Shown here: one piece after another, positions 36,028 to 44,563 of the stretch
Numbering within the stretch: the stretch's first letter is position 1
How the letters are laid out: each line of letters starts with the position of its first letter
Source: Moraxella porci DSM 25326
GTDB taxonomy: Bacteria > Pseudomonadota > Gammaproteobacteria > Pseudomonadales > Moraxellaceae
Length of the DNA stretch: 64,000 nucleotides
NCBI RefSeq assembly: GCF_002014855.1
Contig: NZ_MUYV01000006.1
Location: forward strand, 101,456 to 165,455
Direction of reading: 5' to 3'
Notes under the pieces: generated by a model
Told to the model about the DNA's origin: nothing
Seen by the model: only the letters and a program-made list of their open reading frames with translations
Database searches by the model: none
Made by a program: the position numbers and the translations under genes

Positions 36028-36048
36028 CCATCCTAATGGCTAGGATGG
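36028..36048 (-). terminator. Hairpin after the SCP2 gene
   Basis: Perfect 8-base stem CCATCCTA / TAGGATGG (36028-36035 with 36041-36048), 5-base loop, 12 bases after the SCP2 stop codon on the minus strand. It abuts the bioB -35, so it separates serB-SCP2 transcription from bioB. The U-tract is poor. Confidence 0.6.
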
Positions 36049-36060
36049 CTCGGCTTTGGA

Positions 36061-36570
36061 TCATTTACCCAGCTTTTGTTTGATGCTGCCGATCAGATCT
36101 TTGGCGGTTTGGGTGTAAGGTTTGGCGGCGTCAATCAAGGGCTTGGCTTGATCCCAATAGCCTTTGTATTGCTCAGGGATTGTGGCCGCTTGTTTGCCGA
36201 TGCCAGCCAGCCACAGCACCAGCTTATAATCGCCAGTGACTTTGACTTCGCCGTCTTGGATGGCGGTCATCAATGCTGCGACATCGCCTTTGGTGAGTAG
36301 TTTGACACCAGTCATAGAATCTTTAAAATCCACGGTCAAATCGGCATTGCTGGCAGTACCCATCGCCTGACCAAAATGACCATTTTCAAAGCGAAAATAG
36401 CGTGCAACCTCTGGCGCGGTGAATTGGATGCAGACGGTACGATCTTTGATGAGGTTGTTGAATGATTCGTTCTCGCGAGATTTGGCCAGATTCTGTAAGC
36501 GCAGGCCAAATGCCGCAAGCAGCGCATCCAAAGCATCGGCTTTGACATTGATGACAGGAATGGTAAACAT
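36061..36570 (-). CDS. SCP2 sterol-binding domain protein
   Basis: 169 residues. The middle part (about 20-125) has the SCP2 fold pattern: VCIQFTAPEVARYFRFENG, ADLTVDFKDSMTGVKLLTKGD and the block ALMTAIQDGEVKVTGDYKLV, with a C-terminal helix. Related to UbiJ-type lipid-binding proteins that aid ubiquinone biosynthesis; the accompanying ubiE/ubiB genes are absent here, so the role stays open. It follows serB by 36 bases and is probably co-transcribed. Confidence 0.8.
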   Translation of the reverse strand: MFTIPVINVKADALDALLAAFGLRLQNLAKSRENESFNNLIKDRTVCIQFTAPEVARYFRFENGHFGQAMGTASNADLTVDFKDSMTGVKLLTKGDVAALMTAIQDGEVKVTGDYKLVLWLAGIGKQAATIPEQYKGYWDQAKPLIDAAKPYTQTAKDLIGSIKQKLGK

Positions 36571-36606
36571 AAGTTATCCTTTTATAAATAAATAATAAAA
36601 ATCAGA

Positions 36607-37716
36607 TCAGCGTGGATCCAGTCTGTGACCCAGCGCATAAATCACGCCTTCAAGACCTGTGATATTCACCGCAGCGGAGGCCTTGGCTTGGACGATCGGC
36701 TTGGCACGGTAAGCGATACCAAGATCGCTGATGGCCATCATTGGCAAATCATTAGCGCCGTCGCCGATGCAGATGGCTTGTTGTAAGGGCAAGCCCAAAC
36801 GAGCAGCGACTTTTTGGGTGATGGCGGCTTTTTGATCGCCATCTAAAATATTGTCATCGACCATACCGCTTAAGGTTTTGCCGTCATGCAGCAGCGGATT
36901 GGCGTAATATTCATCGATGCCCAGTGTCTTGGCGACATAGTCGGCAAATGGCTCAAAGCCCCCAGAAATCAGCACCGTGTGATAGCCGATCGCCTTAAGC
37001 GCGCGGATCGTTGCAGCAGCACCTGGCTGAATGTGAATGTGTTTGGCGATGATCTCATCGACGATGCTGATGGGTGCATCGGCCAACAGTGCCACACGAC
37101 GCGCAAAACTGGTAGCAAAATCGATCTCACCGCGCATTGCCTCTTCGGTGATCTGGGCGACTTTTTCTTCGACGCCGCAAAACTTGGCCAACTCGACGAT
37201 CACCTCTTCTTCGATCAGCGTCGAATCCATATCAAAGCAAGCCAAGCGATGGCGCGTCAGCATCTTATCAGCAGACAAAATATGTACATCGGCACGGATC
37301 GCAGCGGACAGGTGGCTTGAGATTTGTTCATCGATGATGTGCGCGACCGCCGTTTTGCTAACTTGGCCGATGTCGGATTTGGGGGTCAATAGATAACGAT
37401 GGATCACCACATCAGCCAAGGGTGCATCGGTGCTGATCAGATGGGCATTGGCTTTGGCGACCTCATCATCAAAAACCTGCGCCAGTTGCCAGTTGGCCTG
37501 TGTAGCGACCCAGTCTTGCATCAGCTGATCGACATTGGCCTCTTGATCGGGTGTGACGACGATGATGGCAAATAAAGGCAGCTTGGCAAGCTTGGCAGCG
37601 ATGTCATTGGCGGTAAAATCTGCACCAACGACCTCACTAGGCAGCTGATTGGCGACGGTATTGACTGCGTTTTGCCATGCTTGGCTGTTTTTTGGTAGAG
37701 CATAAGTGTATGACAT
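36607..37716 (-). CDS. serB: Phosphoserine phosphatase SerB
   Basis: 369 residues. Final step of serine synthesis. The N-terminal half (about 1-155) is ACT-like. The C-terminal HAD domain starts at CFDMDSTLIEEEVIVELAKF (DxDxT nucleophile Asp), and includes LISGGFEPFADYVAKTLGI and the Mg-binding CIGDGANDLPMMAISDLG. The length matches long SerB proteins with regulatory ACT domain. SMP/YtjB is divergent beside it, a linkage conserved from Escherichia coli. Confidence 0.95.
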   Translation of the reverse strand: MSYTYALPKNSQAWQNAVNTVANQLPSEVVGADFTANDIAAKLAKLPLFAIIVVTPDQEANVDQLMQDWVATQANWQLAQVFDDEVAKANAHLISTDAPLADVVIHRYLLTPKSDIGQVSKTAVAHIIDEQISSHLSAAIRADVHILSADKMLTRHRLACFDMDSTLIEEEVIVELAKFCGVEEKVAQITEEAMRGEIDFATSFARRVALLADAPISIVDEIIAKHIHIQPGAAATIRALKAIGYHTVLISGGFEPFADYVAKTLGIDEYYANPLLHDGKTLSGMVDDNILDGDQKAAITQKVAARLGLPLQQAICIGDGANDLPMMAISDLGIAYRAKPIVQAKASAAVNITGLEGVIYALGHRLDPR

Positions 37717-38072
37717 GTAAGACCTTTTATTATATCAAGTTTATGATACATGCGTCCATTGGCGGCGTCTTGAAGGCGGCTTTGGTGTGTGCCAAGCTTA
37801 TTGGCAGCCATCGGCCGAGCGAATAATTTGACCATATTAGCAGTTTATCACTGATTTTAAAAGACCAAAAGCTAAGAATATCGATTCGGCTTGGCGACAA
37901 GGCGAGCTGCTTGGCTTGCTTTGATTTGTGCTCATGAGCAAGTGTGTGACAAAATCCTGAATAAAGCCCAAAAAACTGCATAAAACTGAACAGAAATCTG
38001 CCAAAGCTGCTAACTATTTGGCTAAATAATGTTATAATAACAAAATTTCATTGTTGGTATCTGGCAAACATC
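37717..38072. other. Divergent control region serB / SMP-like gene
   Basis: 356 bases. It holds an extended -10 promoter (38030-38038) for the SMP-like gene. The minus-strand TATAAT at 37729-37734 is too close to the serB start to serve it alone. No gene-like frame with a ribosome-binding site is present. Confidence 0.5.
38030..38038 (+). promoter_or_regulatory. Extended -10 promoter of the SMP-like gene
   Basis: TGTTATAAT is an extended -10 element, 34 bases before the ATG at 38073. No convincing -35 is present, as expected for this promoter class. Confidence 0.5.
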
Positions 38073-39326
38073 ATGACATACTTAGCACCCAGACAGGGTA
38101 TTTTTGCAGCAATCGTTTTGACAAGTTTGGTTTTGCATCTGCTGTTCTTTGCGATCAGTACCGAGCGCAGCATCACCGCCCAAAATCAAGCGGTGGTCGA
38201 TCGCAGCATCGCGACGCTCAGCCAAGAGCTTGCTGCACCGCTGGCGGCGTATGATCGGGTGAGTATGAGTGTGATCATGGAGCCGTATGCCAAAGAAGAG
38301 GCCATTGGCTATGTCGGGGTGTATGATAGTCAAGGCGGTGTGTTGGTGCCGCTTGGGCAAAGCAGTGATGGCTACCGCGCTGAGCAGGTGATCACATCGG
38401 GTGATCAGGTGCTGGGCAAGATCGCTGTGCAGGCCAAGGCGGTGAGCCGCGCCGAGATTTTGTCGGGCAATTGGGTGTTTTTATTAAGCGTGATCGGTCT
38501 GCATGTCATGCTGTGGCTGATTTATGGTTATGTCGCCAGACCCAGCGATGAGCTAAAAGCCCAGATCGCCAAATCCGTGCGTAAAGAGCTGTTAAGTAAG
38601 GGCATATTACCAGAGCAGACTCTGTATACCGCACCCGCAGCCGCACCCGACACGGCATCGACTGAACAAGTGCAGGATGATGAAGATGAGGCGCAAGATG
38701 AGGTCGCTCCTCGTACAGAGCGTGAGCCTGAAGCACAATTGGCGGCGGCTTATACAGTGCAGTTGACCTTTAAAGACCCGCATCATCTGCTGACCACGGT
38801 GAGCATTGATACCAAAGATGCTTATCTGGCGCTGTGTGATCAGCTGTTTGATCGGGCGTGTGCCGCGGTGCTTGAGTTGCCTTTATTTGCAGGTGTGGCA
38901 CTGGCTGATAAGCATCCGTTCGATGAGTCGGGTACGGCAGTCACGCTGTATGCCACTGATGACCATGCCAAGACGGCAGCGGCAGCGGCAGTGCTGTCGA
39001 AGCTTTTGGTGATGGTTAATGAAGTGGTGTACCAAAAACATCGTGAAATCAAGCGCTTTGCCTTGCCCGTTAAGGCGGTGTGTAGTGATTCGATGCTCTC
39101 TGATGTCGCCAAAAACATTCTGCTGATGCGCAAAGAAGAATCGCTGACCATCTTTGGCGAAGCTGGACGCAACCAAGTCTCGATGTACATGACCTTAGCG
39201 CCGCTGTCGCATCCAAGCACAGTGCATGAGCGTGATGGCCGTGAGATTGTCGGCGTGACCAATGCCACCGCCGAACGCCTAAAAATCGCCCGTGATAAAG
39301 TACTACTGGGCGAAGATCACAGCTAA
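38073..39326 (+). CDS. SMP/YtjB (AhpA-like) membrane protein
   Basis: 417 residues. Helix at about residues 10-30, periplasmic domain (about 31-130), second helix near 135-155, then a cytoplasmic part with an Asp/Glu/Ala-rich linker (about 190-225) and a C-terminal domain. The N-terminal two-helix module and its place divergent from serB match the SMP (YtjB) family, found next to serB in many Gammaproteobacteria; the E. coli protein lacks the long C-terminal domain. The C-terminal domain (IDTKDAYLALCDQLF ... SMLSDVAKNILLMRKEESL) is not recognised. Function unknown. Confidence 0.72.
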   Translation: MTYLAPRQGIFAAIVLTSLVLHLLFFAISTERSITAQNQAVVDRSIATLSQELAAPLAAYDRVSMSVIMEPYAKEEAIGYVGVYDSQGGVLVPLGQSSDGYRAEQVITSGDQVLGKIAVQAKAVSRAEILSGNWVFLLSVIGLHVMLWLIYGYVARPSDELKAQIAKSVRKELLSKGILPEQTLYTAPAAAPDTASTEQVQDDEDEAQDEVAPRTEREPEAQLAAAYTVQLTFKDPHHLLTTVSIDTKDAYLALCDQLFDRACAAVLELPLFAGVALADKHPFDESGTAVTLYATDDHAKTAAAAAVLSKLLVMVNEVVYQKHREIKRFALPVKAVCSDSMLSDVAKNILLMRKEESLTIFGEAGRNQVSMYMTLAPLSHPSTVHERDGREIVGVTNATAERLKIARDKVLLGEDHS

Positions 39327-39339
39327 ATTAAGATAATAC

Positions 39340-39368
39340 TTGACAAAATCGTCAATCCGTTTTATAAG
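39340..39368 (+). promoter_or_regulatory. Consensus promoter of the small acidic protein gene
   Basis: TTGACA (39340-39345), 17-base spacer, TATAAG (39363-39368). TTGAC / GTCAA (39340-39344, 39351-39355) forms an inverted repeat over the -35. Confidence 0.65.
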
Positions 39369-39458
39369 GCTACTGGATGGATAAACTCCACCACACAATC
39401 CCTGCTTTAAAAATGGACGATAGGCACCCAACCGACCGCTTGTAGATAAGGAGTCGTT

Positions 39459-39677
39459 ATGAGTAATATTGATGATGATTTTGATGACGATAATTTTGAA
39501 GAAGATGCTGATGCCAAGCTTGCTGATGAAGGCAAGGCTAAGCCTTTGGAAAAGCGCCTAAAAATCGATGCATTGCTAGAAGAGCAGCGCCTAAATAAGC
39601 TCAAGCGCGCGCTCGAAGATGAAGATGATTTTGCAGAGTTCGATGATCTGGATGATGACGATGATTTTGATTTTTAG
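39459..39677 (+). CDS. Small acidic protein (PA3496-like)
   Basis: 72 residues, 25 of them Asp. The ends are Asp/Glu-rich, and the centre EKRLKIDALLEEQRLNKLKRALEDE is a basic amphipathic helix that resembles the PA3496 family of small putative envelope-integrity proteins; the match is tentative. AAGGAGTC stands just before the ATG, and a consensus promoter precedes it, so it is a real gene and probably well expressed. Confidence 0.75.
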   Translation: MSNIDDDFDDDNFEEDADAKLADEGKAKPLEKRLKIDALLEEQRLNKLKRALEDEDDFAEFDDLDDDDDFDF

Positions 39678-39812
39678 CACATCGACTTGGTGATAACAGC
39701 CTGCTTATGCTGACCCAAACAGTCGGCATAAGCGTTAATTTCTGACAATATCACGATTTGTGAGTTGTTGCTGATGGATAATTGCCATTGGCGAATATTT
39801 GATGAGTATGAT

Positions 39813-40334
39813 ATGAATAAACAACAGCTATTTGATTATTTGGAATCACCTGCCAACGAAACGGGTTTGGATCCCATCGCAGCCCATGGTTTTTTGACGG
39901 CGACAGTAGTTGGCAAGCCATTACCAAACTGGATCTCTGCATTTTTTGAGGGTATGGATGCGCAGGTGCCTAGCGAGGTAAAAGCAGCGCTCAAAGCATG
40001 GCAGCAAGAACTCATCGATACGCTAAAAGCAGAGCAGCCGATTGAATTGCCATTCGATGCCAGCACCGAGGCCACTGATTTTAGTGAAGATGGTGATTTG
40101 GCGGCTTGGGCGATTGGCTTTGTTGATGCGATGTATTCTGATGACAATGTCGATTGGTTTGATGACGAAAGCACCGAAGAGGATGTGGCGATGCTGACCT
40201 TGCCGATGGTGATGCTGTCAGGCATTGATGAAGAGATGGATGAGATGCGCGATGACGAGACACTGGCGCAAATGGCCAATGCGTTGGAAGATAACATCAC
40301 TGAGCTGTTTTTGTTATTTCACACCAATGACTAA
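39813..40334 (+). CDS. YecA/YgfB (UPF0149) family protein
   Basis: 173 residues from ATG 39813; 16 upstream codons (from 39765) are open but do not belong to the family pattern. The layout MNKQQLFDYLESPANETGLDPIAAHGFLTATVVGK and DLAAWAIGFVDAMY matches UPF0149 (YecA/YgfB). It lacks the zinc-binding SEC-C tail present in long YecA. Very acidic. Function unclear. Confidence 0.82.
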   Translation: MNKQQLFDYLESPANETGLDPIAAHGFLTATVVGKPLPNWISAFFEGMDAQVPSEVKAALKAWQQELIDTLKAEQPIELPFDASTEATDFSEDGDLAAWAIGFVDAMYSDDNVDWFDDESTEEDVAMLTLPMVMLSGIDEEMDEMRDDETLAQMANALEDNITELFLLFHTND

Positions 40335-40350
40335 AGGCGGATGTTAAGTC

Positions 40351-40384
40351 AGGGCAGGGTGTGATGCATCCTGTCTTTTTATTT
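40351..40384 (+). terminator. Terminator of the UPF0149 gene
   Basis: Stem AGGGCAGG / CCTGTCTT (two G-U pairs) with an 11-base loop, followed by TTTTATTT. Confidence 0.65.
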
Positions 40385-40407
40385 GATAAAACCACATAGG
40401 TGATCTG

Positions 40408-40770
40408 ATGCAGTTATCCAATTTAGAAACCCTACCCAATCACATCATCACAGAGCGTCTGGATGTCGTCTATGGCAGCACCGTGCGCAGTAAGCATGTC
40501 GGCAAAGACTTGTTGGCTGGCCTAAAAAACATCGTCGGTGGTGAGCTGACCGCTTATACCGAGTTGCTCGAAGAGGCGCGCCAAGAGGCGATGAATCGCA
40601 TGATCGCCAAGGCCGAAGCACTGGGCGCGGATGCCATCGTCGGTATCCGCTTTTCGACCTCGAACATCACCGCAGGCGCTTCTGAATTGTTCGTCTATGG
40701 CACAGCCGTCAAGGCACAAAAAAAGTTCAATCCTTTTGGTGAGACCTCTCACAGCGCAGGGCAGCCGTGA
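40408..40770 (+). CDS. YbjQ family (UPF0145) protein
   Basis: 120 residues. The pattern LDVVYGSTVRSKHVGKDLLAGLKNIVGGELTAYTELLEEARQEA and LGADAIVGIRFSTSNI is the YbjQ/DUF74 fold, which forms a pentameric, possibly heavy-metal-binding ring. The last 10 residues are disordered. Its stop overlaps the start of a second YbjQ paralogue. Confidence 0.9.
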   Translation: MQLSNLETLPNHIITERLDVVYGSTVRSKHVGKDLLAGLKNIVGGELTAYTELLEEARQEAMNRMIAKAEALGADAIVGIRFSTSNITAGASELFVYGTAVKAQKKFNPFGETSHSAGQP

Positions 40771-41222
40771 TGGAACTTGAAGCGATCATACTGCGCCATT
40801 TGGATTGGCTGGTGGCCATCGTTTTATTTATGGTTGGCTGGTATTTTGGCACGCGTGCTGAAAGGCGACACTTGGCCACTTTGGCCGCAGATGAACAAAA
40901 ATATCGTCACATTAGCCTCTCCAGTGAGCGTTTTTATGAGCCGTCTGATGTTAGTGAGTCGATGTTGGTGGTGGGTAGCGTGGTCATCGCACAGGATTAT
41001 TTTAAAACTGTGGTCGCAGGCGTGCTAAGCTTATTTGGCAAGAATTTGACGGTATATGAGTCGCTTTTGGATCGCGCTCGCCGTGAAGCGGTGGTGCGCG
41101 CCAAGTCTCAGGCAGCCGCTCGTGATTTTGATGCCTTATACGGTCTGCGCTTTGAGATGACAGAGGTCGAGGGCGGTATTGAAATGCTGGCGTATGCAGT
41201 AGCAGTTCGATCAATGCGCTGA
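40770..41222 (+). CDS. Membrane-anchored YbjQ paralogue
   Basis: 150 residues from the ATG at 40770, which overlaps the stop of the previous gene (TGATG). A single N-terminal membrane helix (about residues 12-30) and a linker rich in Arg/Glu precede a YbjQ-like domain: SMLVVGSVVIAQDYFKTVVAG, LFGKNLTVYESLLDRARREAV, and LYGLRFEMTEVEGGIEMLA. The pair looks like a soluble and a membrane-tethered subunit of one assembly. Function unknown. Confidence 0.82.
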   Translation: MELEAIILRHLDWLVAIVLFMVGWYFGTRAERRHLATLAADEQKYRHISLSSERFYEPSDVSESMLVVGSVVIAQDYFKTVVAGVLSLFGKNLTVYESLLDRARREAVVRAKSQAAARDFDALYGLRFEMTEVEGGIEMLAYAVAVRSMR

Positions 41223-41359
41223 GTGATCTTGAAAATCAGGCACAACGCGTCCATAAACAAACATAGCAAATTGATATTATTTGCAGTAAAATAACGGGTT
41301 TGGCTACAGCCTATCGCCATAACCCATCCTAAAAAGAACAACAAAATCCCGAGTTTTTT

Positions 41360-44224
41360 ATGAGTGAAAATTTTGCCATCGGTCAGCGTTATTTATCAGA
41401 CAGCGAAACCAGCTTAGGGCTTGGCGTCGTCATCAATGTCGATGAACGCTGTGTGCATATCTTATTCCCCCAAAGTGAAGAAACCCGTGTGTATGCCAAG
41501 GCTTCTGCCTTACTGTCTCGTGTGGTGTTCTCGGTGGGTGATGATATTACCGACCAAGATGGCAATCAATTCACCGTTGAGCGTTGCGAAGATATCGCAG
41601 GCGTGATGCGTTATCATCTTACCTGTGGTAAAAGCCTGATGGAGACTCGCTTGGCGGCGAATATCACCCTTGCCAAGCCACTAGAGCGACTGCTGGCTGG
41701 TCGTATCGAAGGGGCAGATTGGTATGAGCTACGCCAAGATGCCTTGCGTATCCATGCGATGCTAAGCCGTCATCCCTTGCGTGGCTTGATCGGCGCTCGT
41801 GTGGATATCATCAAGCATCAGCTGTATATCGCCCACGAAGTCGGCAAGCGTCTATCGCCACGAGTGCTATTGGCGGACGAAGTAGGGCTTGGCAAGACCA
41901 TCGAAGCAGGACTCATCATGCATCAGCAGATTTTGACTGGTAAAGTTGATCGCGTGCTGGTGCTGGTGCCTGATAGCTTGCAGTATCAGTGGATGATTGA
42001 GCTCAAGCGTCGTTTTAATCTGGATTTTGCATTATTTGACCTAGTCCGCACTGCATCCATCAAAGAGCATAATCCTGACCAAAATGTCTTTTTGACCGAA
42101 CAATTCATCATCGCAGGCATTGATCTATTGCTCGACCATCACGACCTATATGAGCAAGCATATGCAGCAGGCTTTGATTTGCTTGTCGTGGATGAAGCGC
42201 ATCACTTACATTGGGATAGCGAGCAAGGCGGTAATGATAAATATGAGATGGTGGCGGATTTTGCTGCCAATATCGCAGGCGTGCTGCTACTGACAGCGAC
42301 ACCAGAGCAGCTTGGGGTGGAGAGTCATTTTGCTCGTCTAAGACTGCTAGATCCGCATCGCTTTGATGATTTGGATGATTTTGTGGCCGCCCAAGATGCT
42401 TTTGCTGATGTGGCAATGGTGGCGACATTACTGATCGATGGTCAAGAATTATCCGAAAAACAAATCCGTGCCGTAGCAGGCTTACTGGGCTTTGATGAAC
42501 CTGAGCTTGCTGATATCAATGCCAATGAGCGACTGCGCACCCATGTGATTAATGAGCTACTGGATCGTCATGGCACAGGTCGTGTGCTGTTTCGCAATAC
42601 CCGTGATAGCGTCCAAGGTTTCCACGGTCGCATGAGCATCCCTTATCCATTGCCACTGCCTGATGCATGGAAAGGCACGCACTATACCGATGGCAAACTG
42701 CGTGAACAGCTATGGGGCGAAGAAAATCACCCTGATGGCTCATGGCTTGAGACTGACCCAAGAGTGTCATGGCTGATTGGGCTATTGCGCCAAGAGCTTA
42801 AGCACAAAAAGGTACTCTTGATTGCCCGCAGTGGGGCGACGATTGAGAGTCTAGAGGCGGTGCTGCGCTTGCACGCGGGTATCAAGACAGCGATTTTTAC
42901 CGAGCAGATGAGCCTGCTTGAACGAGATCAAGCGGCGGCGTATTTTGCTGATGATGCGGGGGCGCAGATTTTGCTGTGCTCGGAGATTGGTTCAGAAGGG
43001 CGTAATTTTCAGTTTGCCCAAGATTTGGTGCTATTTGATTTGCCTGCCAATCCAGATACGCTTGAGCAGCGCGTCGGCCGTCTCGATCGTATCGGTCAAA
43101 CTGCCCAAATCCGCTTGCACGTGCCATTTGTGATGGGGACTGCCCAAGAGCGTCTGTACAATTGGTATGATGGCGCTTTGAATATTTTCCATCAAATCAG
43201 CCCAACCGCCCAATCTGTCCAAGAAGCCTATATTGCCACGCTCAAGCCACTGCTTGAAGGCGGTGACAATGCGGATAATCGCACGGCACTCATTGAGCTG
43301 ATTGCCGAAGCGGCCGTCTATCGTGGACAGCTAGAAGCTGAGCTACAGGCAGGACGAGATCGCTTGCTTGAGTATAATTCATGCCGTCCAAATGTCGCCA
43401 CACGCATTGAGACTGCCATGCACGAGCTTGACAACAACAAGCTGTTGCCTGTATTCCTAGATCGCTATCTGACCGCAGTGGGTATGGATTATAGCATTCA
43501 GCGGGATGGCTCGTGGATCATTCATCCGGTCGATGCATCCGAAGTGGACATCGAAGGGATTGAGAGCTTGCCGATTGATGAAGATGGCATGACTTTGACC
43601 TTTAGCCGTCAGCAGGCACTGGCTCGTGAAGATATGGAATACATGACTTATGAGCATCCACTGGTGCAGGCGGTGCTTGAGATGGTGCTGTCAGGGACTT
43701 TTGGTAATACCCAAGTGGCACTACTCAAATCATCTGCACTGCCAAAAGGTATGCTACTGATCGAAAGTCAGTATCGTATCGAAGCCATCGCTGCTAAGTC
43801 GCTCAATTTATCCGCTTATTTGCCACAGCAGAGCCTAAGGGTGTTTTTGAGCGAACGCGGTGATGATCTAACCAAAGTCGCCACCACTGACAAAATCATG
43901 CCGCTGATTGATCGCCTTGACAAGCCAAGAGCCCGCCAAGTCACCAAAGCCCGTGCTGCTGTGATTGATGCTCGTGCCCAAGATGCCAAAGCTCGTGCCA
44001 CCGCCCAGCTTGATGAGATCAGCACGCAGGCGATGAGCGCTTTTGGTGAGTATATGGATAAAGAAATTGGCCGTCTGACTCGCTTACAAGCCATCAACCC
44101 AAATGTGCGTGATGATGAGATTATCGCACTTGCCAAGCGTAAAGAACAGGGTCTAGCGGCACTTGCCAATCTGTCACTCGTGCCTGATAGTATCCGAGTG
44201 CTGGTGGTGGTATCGCCTGACTAA
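41360..44224 (+). CDS. rapA: RNA polymerase-associated ATPase RapA (HepA)
   Basis: 954 residues, the full length of RapA. It is a Swi2/Snf2 ATPase that recycles RNA polymerase. The N-terminal tandem Tudor-like domain (about 1-110) is followed by the ATPase lobes: LADEVGLGKTIEAGLI (Walker A, near residue 173), VVDEAHHLHW (DExH), LLTATPEQLG, and in lobe 2 EIGSEGRNFQFAQDLVLFDLP and EQRVGRLDRIGQ (motif VI). The C-terminal spacer and RapA-C domains are present. A strong terminator follows. Confidence 0.96.
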   Translation: MSENFAIGQRYLSDSETSLGLGVVINVDERCVHILFPQSEETRVYAKASALLSRVVFSVGDDITDQDGNQFTVERCEDIAGVMRYHLTCGKSLMETRLAANITLAKPLERLLAGRIEGADWYELRQDALRIHAMLSRHPLRGLIGARVDIIKHQLYIAHEVGKRLSPRVLLADEVGLGKTIEAGLIMHQQILTGKVDRVLVLVPDSLQYQWMIELKRRFNLDFALFDLVRTASIKEHNPDQNVFLTEQFIIAGIDLLLDHHDLYEQAYAAGFDLLVVDEAHHLHWDSEQGGNDKYEMVADFAANIAGVLLLTATPEQLGVESHFARLRLLDPHRFDDLDDFVAAQDAFADVAMVATLLIDGQELSEKQIRAVAGLLGFDEPELADINANERLRTHVINELLDRHGTGRVLFRNTRDSVQGFHGRMSIPYPLPLPDAWKGTHYTDGKLREQLWGEENHPDGSWLETDPRVSWLIGLLRQELKHKKVLLIARSGATIESLEAVLRLHAGIKTAIFTEQMSLLERDQAAAYFADDAGAQILLCSEIGSEGRNFQFAQDLVLFDLPANPDTLEQRVGRLDRIGQTAQIRLHVPFVMGTAQERLYNWYDGALNIFHQISPTAQSVQEAYIATLKPLLEGGDNADNRTALIELIAEAAVYRGQLEAELQAGRDRLLEYNSCRPNVATRIETAMHELDNNKLLPVFLDRYLTAVGMDYSIQRDGSWIIHPVDASEVDIEGIESLPIDEDGMTLTFSRQQALAREDMEYMTYEHPLVQAVLEMVLSGTFGNTQVALLKSSALPKGMLLIESQYRIEAIAAKSLNLSAYLPQQSLRVFLSERGDDLTKVATTDKIMPLIDRLDKPRARQVTKARAAVIDARAQDAKARATAQLDEISTQAMSAFGEYMDKEIGRLTRLQAINPNVRDDEIIALAKRKEQGLAALANLSLVPDSIRVLVVVSPD

Positions 44225-44242
44225 CGCAGATTCGATTCATCT

Positions 44243-44278
44243 AAATCGCTTAGGTGCTTACTTAAGCGATTTTTTTTT
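44243..44278 (+). terminator. Intrinsic terminator of rapA
   Basis: Stem AAATCGCTTA / TAAGCGATTT (44243-44252 with 44263-44272), 10-base loop, then a T-run to 44278. Confidence 0.92.
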
Positions 44279-44373
44279 GGTGGTATGGCTTGGCTCAATT
44301 TGCGTTTACTTTGGCTTTTTTTGCCAAAAGGCACAAAATATCATCAATTTTAATTGTCAGTAATTGCTAAATA

Positions 44374-44410
44374 ACAAAAAGCCCTTGAAATCATTGACTT
44401 CAAGAGCTTT
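44374..44410 (-). terminator. Intrinsic terminator of tRNA-Val
   Basis: On the minus strand a stem AAAGCTCTTGAA / TTCAAGGGCTTT (one mismatch) is followed by TTGTTATT; it begins five bases after the tRNA CCA end. Confidence 0.8.
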
Positions 44411-44415
44411 GGATG

Positions 44416-44492
44416 TGGTAGGCATAACTAGATTCGAACTAGCGACCCCCACCATGTCAAGGTGGTGCTCTAACCAACTGAGCTATATGCCT
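44416..44492 (-). tRNA. tRNA-Val (anticodon GAC)
   Basis: Cloverleaf on the minus strand: acceptor AGGCATA / TATGCCT, D-arm with AGCTCAGTTGGTTAGAGC, anticodon stem CCACC / GGTGG with loop TTGACAT (anticodon GAC at 44456-44458), T-arm GTTCGAA, discriminator A and an encoded CCA end (44416-44418). It reads GUC/GUU valine codons. It stands alone between rapA and epmB. Confidence 0.96.
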
Positions 44493-44563
44493 GTGTAAGT
44501 GGACGCTATTTTACCAAGTTTTTAAGATATTGCAAGTGTTTTTTGCAAGAATTTGCAAATTTT

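Noticed and set aside
37729-37734. TATAAT as the serB promoter
   Set aside because: It would start transcription within or after the ribosome-binding site, so it cannot be the main promoter.
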